Below are positions 62,053-64,000 of a stretch of DNA of 64,000 nucleotides, one piece after another; within the stretch, counting starts at the first letter, position 1; every line of letters starts with the position of its first letter. The notes beneath the pieces were generated by a model. The model was not told the DNA's origin. It ran no database searches and saw only the letters and a program-made list of their open reading frames with translations. This DNA is from Streptomyces antioxidans. GTDB taxonomy: Bacteria; Actinomycetota; Actinomycetes; Streptomycetales; Streptomycetaceae. The translations under genes were made by a program, and so were the position numbers. The DNA is taken from contig NZ_LAKD02000040.1 in assembly GCF_000968685.2 (NCBI RefSeq), positions 1 to 64,000 on the forward strand, written 5' to 3'.

Positions 62053-62949
62053 TCACCAATCGACAGCCGCACGCAACAGCCACTCGTGCGCCCGCGCGAT
62101 ATGCGGCAGCGCGAGCGCCCCCGTCCGCACCACCAGGAAATAGGTGCGCAGCGGCGGCACGGGCGGGTTGAGCAGGGCCACCACCTCCCCGGCGTCCAGC
62201 GCGTCCATGCACAGATAGCGCGGCAGGACGCCGAGCCCCGCGCCCTGTGCGACGCAGGCGAGCACCGCGCGCAGATCGGGCGCGATGATCGTGCCGGCGG
62301 TGACCGGCCGGGCGTCGAAGACGGCCGACCAGTAGCGGGTGACCAGCGGCAGGCTCTCATGCACCTCGACCACGGGCAGCGCCTCCAGCGCCCGTACCCC
62401 CTTGACCTGGAGCATCGCTGGGCCGCCGAGCCTGGCGGCCCAGCGCGGGGCCGCGACCAGCACATGCTCCTCGTCGCACAGCGGCGTGGCGGCCAGCAGT
62501 CGCCCCCGTGGCCGGGCGGTGGCGATGACCAGGTCGTGATGGCCGGCGCCCAGCCCCTCGAACAGCTCCTCGGCGCTGCCGAAGGCGCAGCGCACCGCGA
62601 GCCCCTGGGTGACCAGGGTGGTCAGCGCGGGCAGGGCACGCAGCGCGGTGAACTCCGGAGGGCCCGCGAGGTGCAGGGTGCGCAGTGCCGAGCGATCGTC
62701 CAGGCCCGCCTCGGCGATCTCCACGAGGGCGTCGAGATGCGGCGCGGCCTTGTGGGCGAGCTCGTCCCCGACGGTCGTGGGGACGACGCCGCGCGCCGTA
62801 CGGAGGAACAGGGGGCGGCCGAGCTGCCGCTCCAGGGTGCGTATCTGGCCGGTGACCGCGGGCTGGGAGAGCCCGAGCAGCCCGGCGGCCCGGGTGAAGG
62901 ACCCGGCGCGGTGGACCGCGACAAAGGTGCGTAAGAGGGCCAGATCCAT
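62053..62949 (-). CDS. LysR family transcriptional regulator
   Basis: 298 residues from ATG 62949 with GAGGGG upstream. Helix-turn-helix FTRAAGLLGLSQPAVTGQIR and a two-part effector domain. A CTAT-N10-ATAG element upstream fits its own operator. Target genes unclear; the neighbouring gene on its right ends at a terminator. Confidence 0.9.
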   Translation of the reverse strand: MDLALLRTFVAVHRAGSFTRAAGLLGLSQPAVTGQIRTLERQLGRPLFLRTARGVVPTTVGDELAHKAAPHLDALVEIAEAGLDDRSALRTLHLAGPPEFTALRALPALTTLVTQGLAVRCAFGSAEELFEGLGAGHHDLVIATARPRGRLLAATPLCDEEHVLVAAPRWAARLGGPAMLQVKGVRALEALPVVEVHESLPLVTRYWSAVFDARPVTAGTIIAPDLRAVLACVAQGAGLGVLPRYLCMDALDAGEVVALLNPPVPPLRTYFLVVRTGALALPHIARAHEWLLRAAVDW

Positions 62950-62989
62950 GCGGTTCCCCTCGCCTCGTCGCGCCCCGCACGCATGCCAA

Positions 62990-63007
62990 CTATAAATATG
63001 CCGATAG
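62990..63007. promoter_or_regulatory. LysR-type operator candidate
   Basis: CTAT and ATAG arms separated by 10 nt, an LTTR-like T-N11-A element 40 nt upstream of the LysR start. It lies in the only A+T-rich stretch nearby. The arms are short, so the assignment is modest. Confidence 0.45.
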
Positions 63008-63085
63008 GTCCATGTCGCTACTGTGATTGGACACTGACGCTGAGTCAACTAGCCTTGTTCGAGCGGTTCTCCACGAGAAGAACCG

Positions 63086-63124
63086 GGGCGTCTCAAGCCA
63101 CGAGGGGGGAGGCTTGAGACGCCC
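63086..63124 (-). terminator. Terminator of the cystathionine lyase gene
   Basis: Perfect 14-bp stem (GGGCGTCTCAAGCC and its complement) with an 11-nt loop, 22 nt past the stop codon at 63147. Confidence 0.9.
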
Positions 63125-63146
63125 GCACAGGCTTACCCGCCCGCTT

Positions 63147-64000
63147 TCAGCCACCCGCCCCGGTGCCTGTCGTGTCCGGTGCCGCGCCGGTGCCCGATGC
63201 CGTGTCCCTGTCGGACGGCGTATCCCTCCCCGATGCCGTATCGAGCGCGCGCAGCACGTCGGCGATCAGATCCTCCGCGTCCTCCGCGCCCACCGAGAAC
63301 CGGATGAACCCCTCGGGCACCGCGTCGCCGCCCCACCGTCCGCGCCGCTCCGCCGTGGAGCGCACCCCGCCGAAGCTGGTGGCGTCGTCCACCAGCCGCA
63401 GCGCGGTCAGAAAGCGTTCGGCGTGCTCCTTGTCCGGCAGGGTGAAGGAGACCACACAGCCGAAGCGCCCGCCGCGCATCTGCCCGGCCGCCACCCGGTG
63501 GGAGGGGTCGGTCGGCAGCCCGGGGTGGCGCAGCCCGGCGACCTCGGGGCGGTCGCGCAGCGCCTCGGCGAGGGCCAGGGCGGTCGCCGCCTGGCGGTCG
63601 ACGCGCAGCTGGAGGGTGGCCAGGGAGCGGTGGGCGAGCCATGCCTCCATGGGGCCGGGGATCGCGCCCACCGTCTTGCGCCAGGCCCGCACCTCGGCGG
63701 CGAGCCGTGGATCGCGGCAGGTCACATAGCCGAGCAGCACATCGCCATGGCCGGTGAGCGCCTTGGTGCCGCTCGCCACGGCGAAGTCCGCGCCGAGCTC
63801 CAGCGGGCGCTGGCCGAGCGGGGTGGCGAGGGTGTTGTCGACGGCGACCAGCGCGCCCCGGGCGTGCGCGGCCTCGGCGAGCCGACGGATGTCACAGACG
63901 TCCAGTCCGGGATTGGACGGGGTTTCCAGCCACAGCAGCTTCGTCCGGTCGCCCAGTCCCTCCAGGGCGGCCAGTTGGGCGTCCTCTCCGGTCGGGGCGG
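63147..64000 (-). CDS. Cystathionine gamma-lyase/synthase, PLP-dependent (partial)
   Basis: The C-terminal ~285 residues; the start is beyond the window edge. The PLP lysine is in ASGTKALTGHGD, ETPSNPGLD and VAVDNTLATP are typical of the Cys/Met metabolism family. It makes or cleaves cystathionine in transsulfuration. The last 30 residues are a Ser/Asp/Gly/Thr-rich tail. Lyase versus synthase cannot be decided from the fragment. Confidence 0.9.
   Translation of the reverse strand, partial: APTGEDAQLAALEGLGDRTKLLWLETPSNPGLDVCDIRRLAEAAHARGALVAVDNTLATPLGQRPLELGADFAVASGTKALTGHGDVLLGYVTCRDPRLAAEVRAWRKTVGAIPGPMEAWLAHRSLATLQLRVDRQAATALALAEALRDRPEVAGLRHPGLPTDPSHRVAAGQMRGGRFGCVVSFTLPDKEHAERFLTALRLVDDATSFGGVRSTAERRGRWGGDAVPEGFIRFSVGAEDAEDLIADVLRALDTASGRDTPSDRDTASGTGAAPDTTGTGAGG

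Overview
The window is a high-GC actinobacterial chromosome segment spanning the replication origin, almost certainly from a Streptomyces. The gene order gyrA-gyrB-dciA-recF-gnd-dnaN-oriC-dnaA-rpmH-rnpA-yidD-yidC-jag-rsmG-parA-parB, the many GTG starts, the roughly 20 DnaA boxes of the TTGTCCACA type in oriC, the 14-bp parS palindromes and the rpsF-ssb-rpsR-rplI-dnaB block all match the Streptomyces core region. I could not run any database search; names rest on recognised protein families, motifs and synteny.

Layout. 1-0.7 kb: DLW-39 mini-protein gene and tRNA-Ile(GAT). 0.7-13.1 kb (minus strand, leading away from the origin): DUF3566 protein, gyrA, gyrB, dciA, recF, gnd, dnaN, oriC (about 10.4-11.2 kb) and dnaA. 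13.4-16.9 kb (plus strand): ribosomal protein L34, RNase P protein, YidD, YidC, Jag/KhpB, RsmG. 16.9-20.4 kb: an iteron-like repeat, parAB and a GNAT gene, with parS sites in and between genes. 20.5-30.3 kb (minus): trxA, trxB behind a SigR-type promoter, rsmA/sigM (anti-sigma/ECF sigma), a pseudokinase, murJ and a large secreted DUF6049 protein: redox and envelope functions. 30.5-42.7 kb: CCA-adding enzyme, MFS transporter, inositol-1-phosphate synthase, PadR regulator, class A penicillin-binding protein, GT87-type membrane glycosyltransferase, alanine-racemase-like protein and FemX, a cell-envelope neighbourhood. 42.9-48.2 kb: rpsF-ssb-rpsR-rplI, a MATE exporter and dnaB.

From 48.2 kb on the content is more accessory: a small hypothetical gene, a possible gene remnant, a divergent FAD-monooxygenase/TetR pair with a palindromic operator, peptide deformylase, a thioredoxin/MerR pair, a serine hydrolase, a secreted SGNH hydrolase, GNAT and MarR genes, a membrane protein, a HAD phosphatase, a globin-reductase fusion followed by a flavin-fold protein carrying eight perfect 15-bp repeats, a Nudix hydrolase, a LysR regulator and the 3' part of a cystathionine lyase/synthase gene cut by the window edge.

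How it works together. DnaA, DnaN, DciA, DnaB, RecF, gyrase and SSB form the initiation and elongation set; ParA/ParB act on ten parS-like sites (plus one weak one) seen here, several of them inside coding sequence. The most unusual signals are the DnaA-box cluster in front of dnaB 35 kb from oriC, the gene-embedded parS sites (read as VSRET or FHVK in protein), the 27-bp-spaced repeat in front of parA, the kinase-dead receptor-like protein beside murJ, and the repeat-bearing globin-linked flavin-fold protein. I found no mobile element, CRISPR array or rRNA operon, and no clearly new multi-gene system; the best candidates for something undescribed are the dnaB upstream box cluster and the globin/flavin-fold pair.
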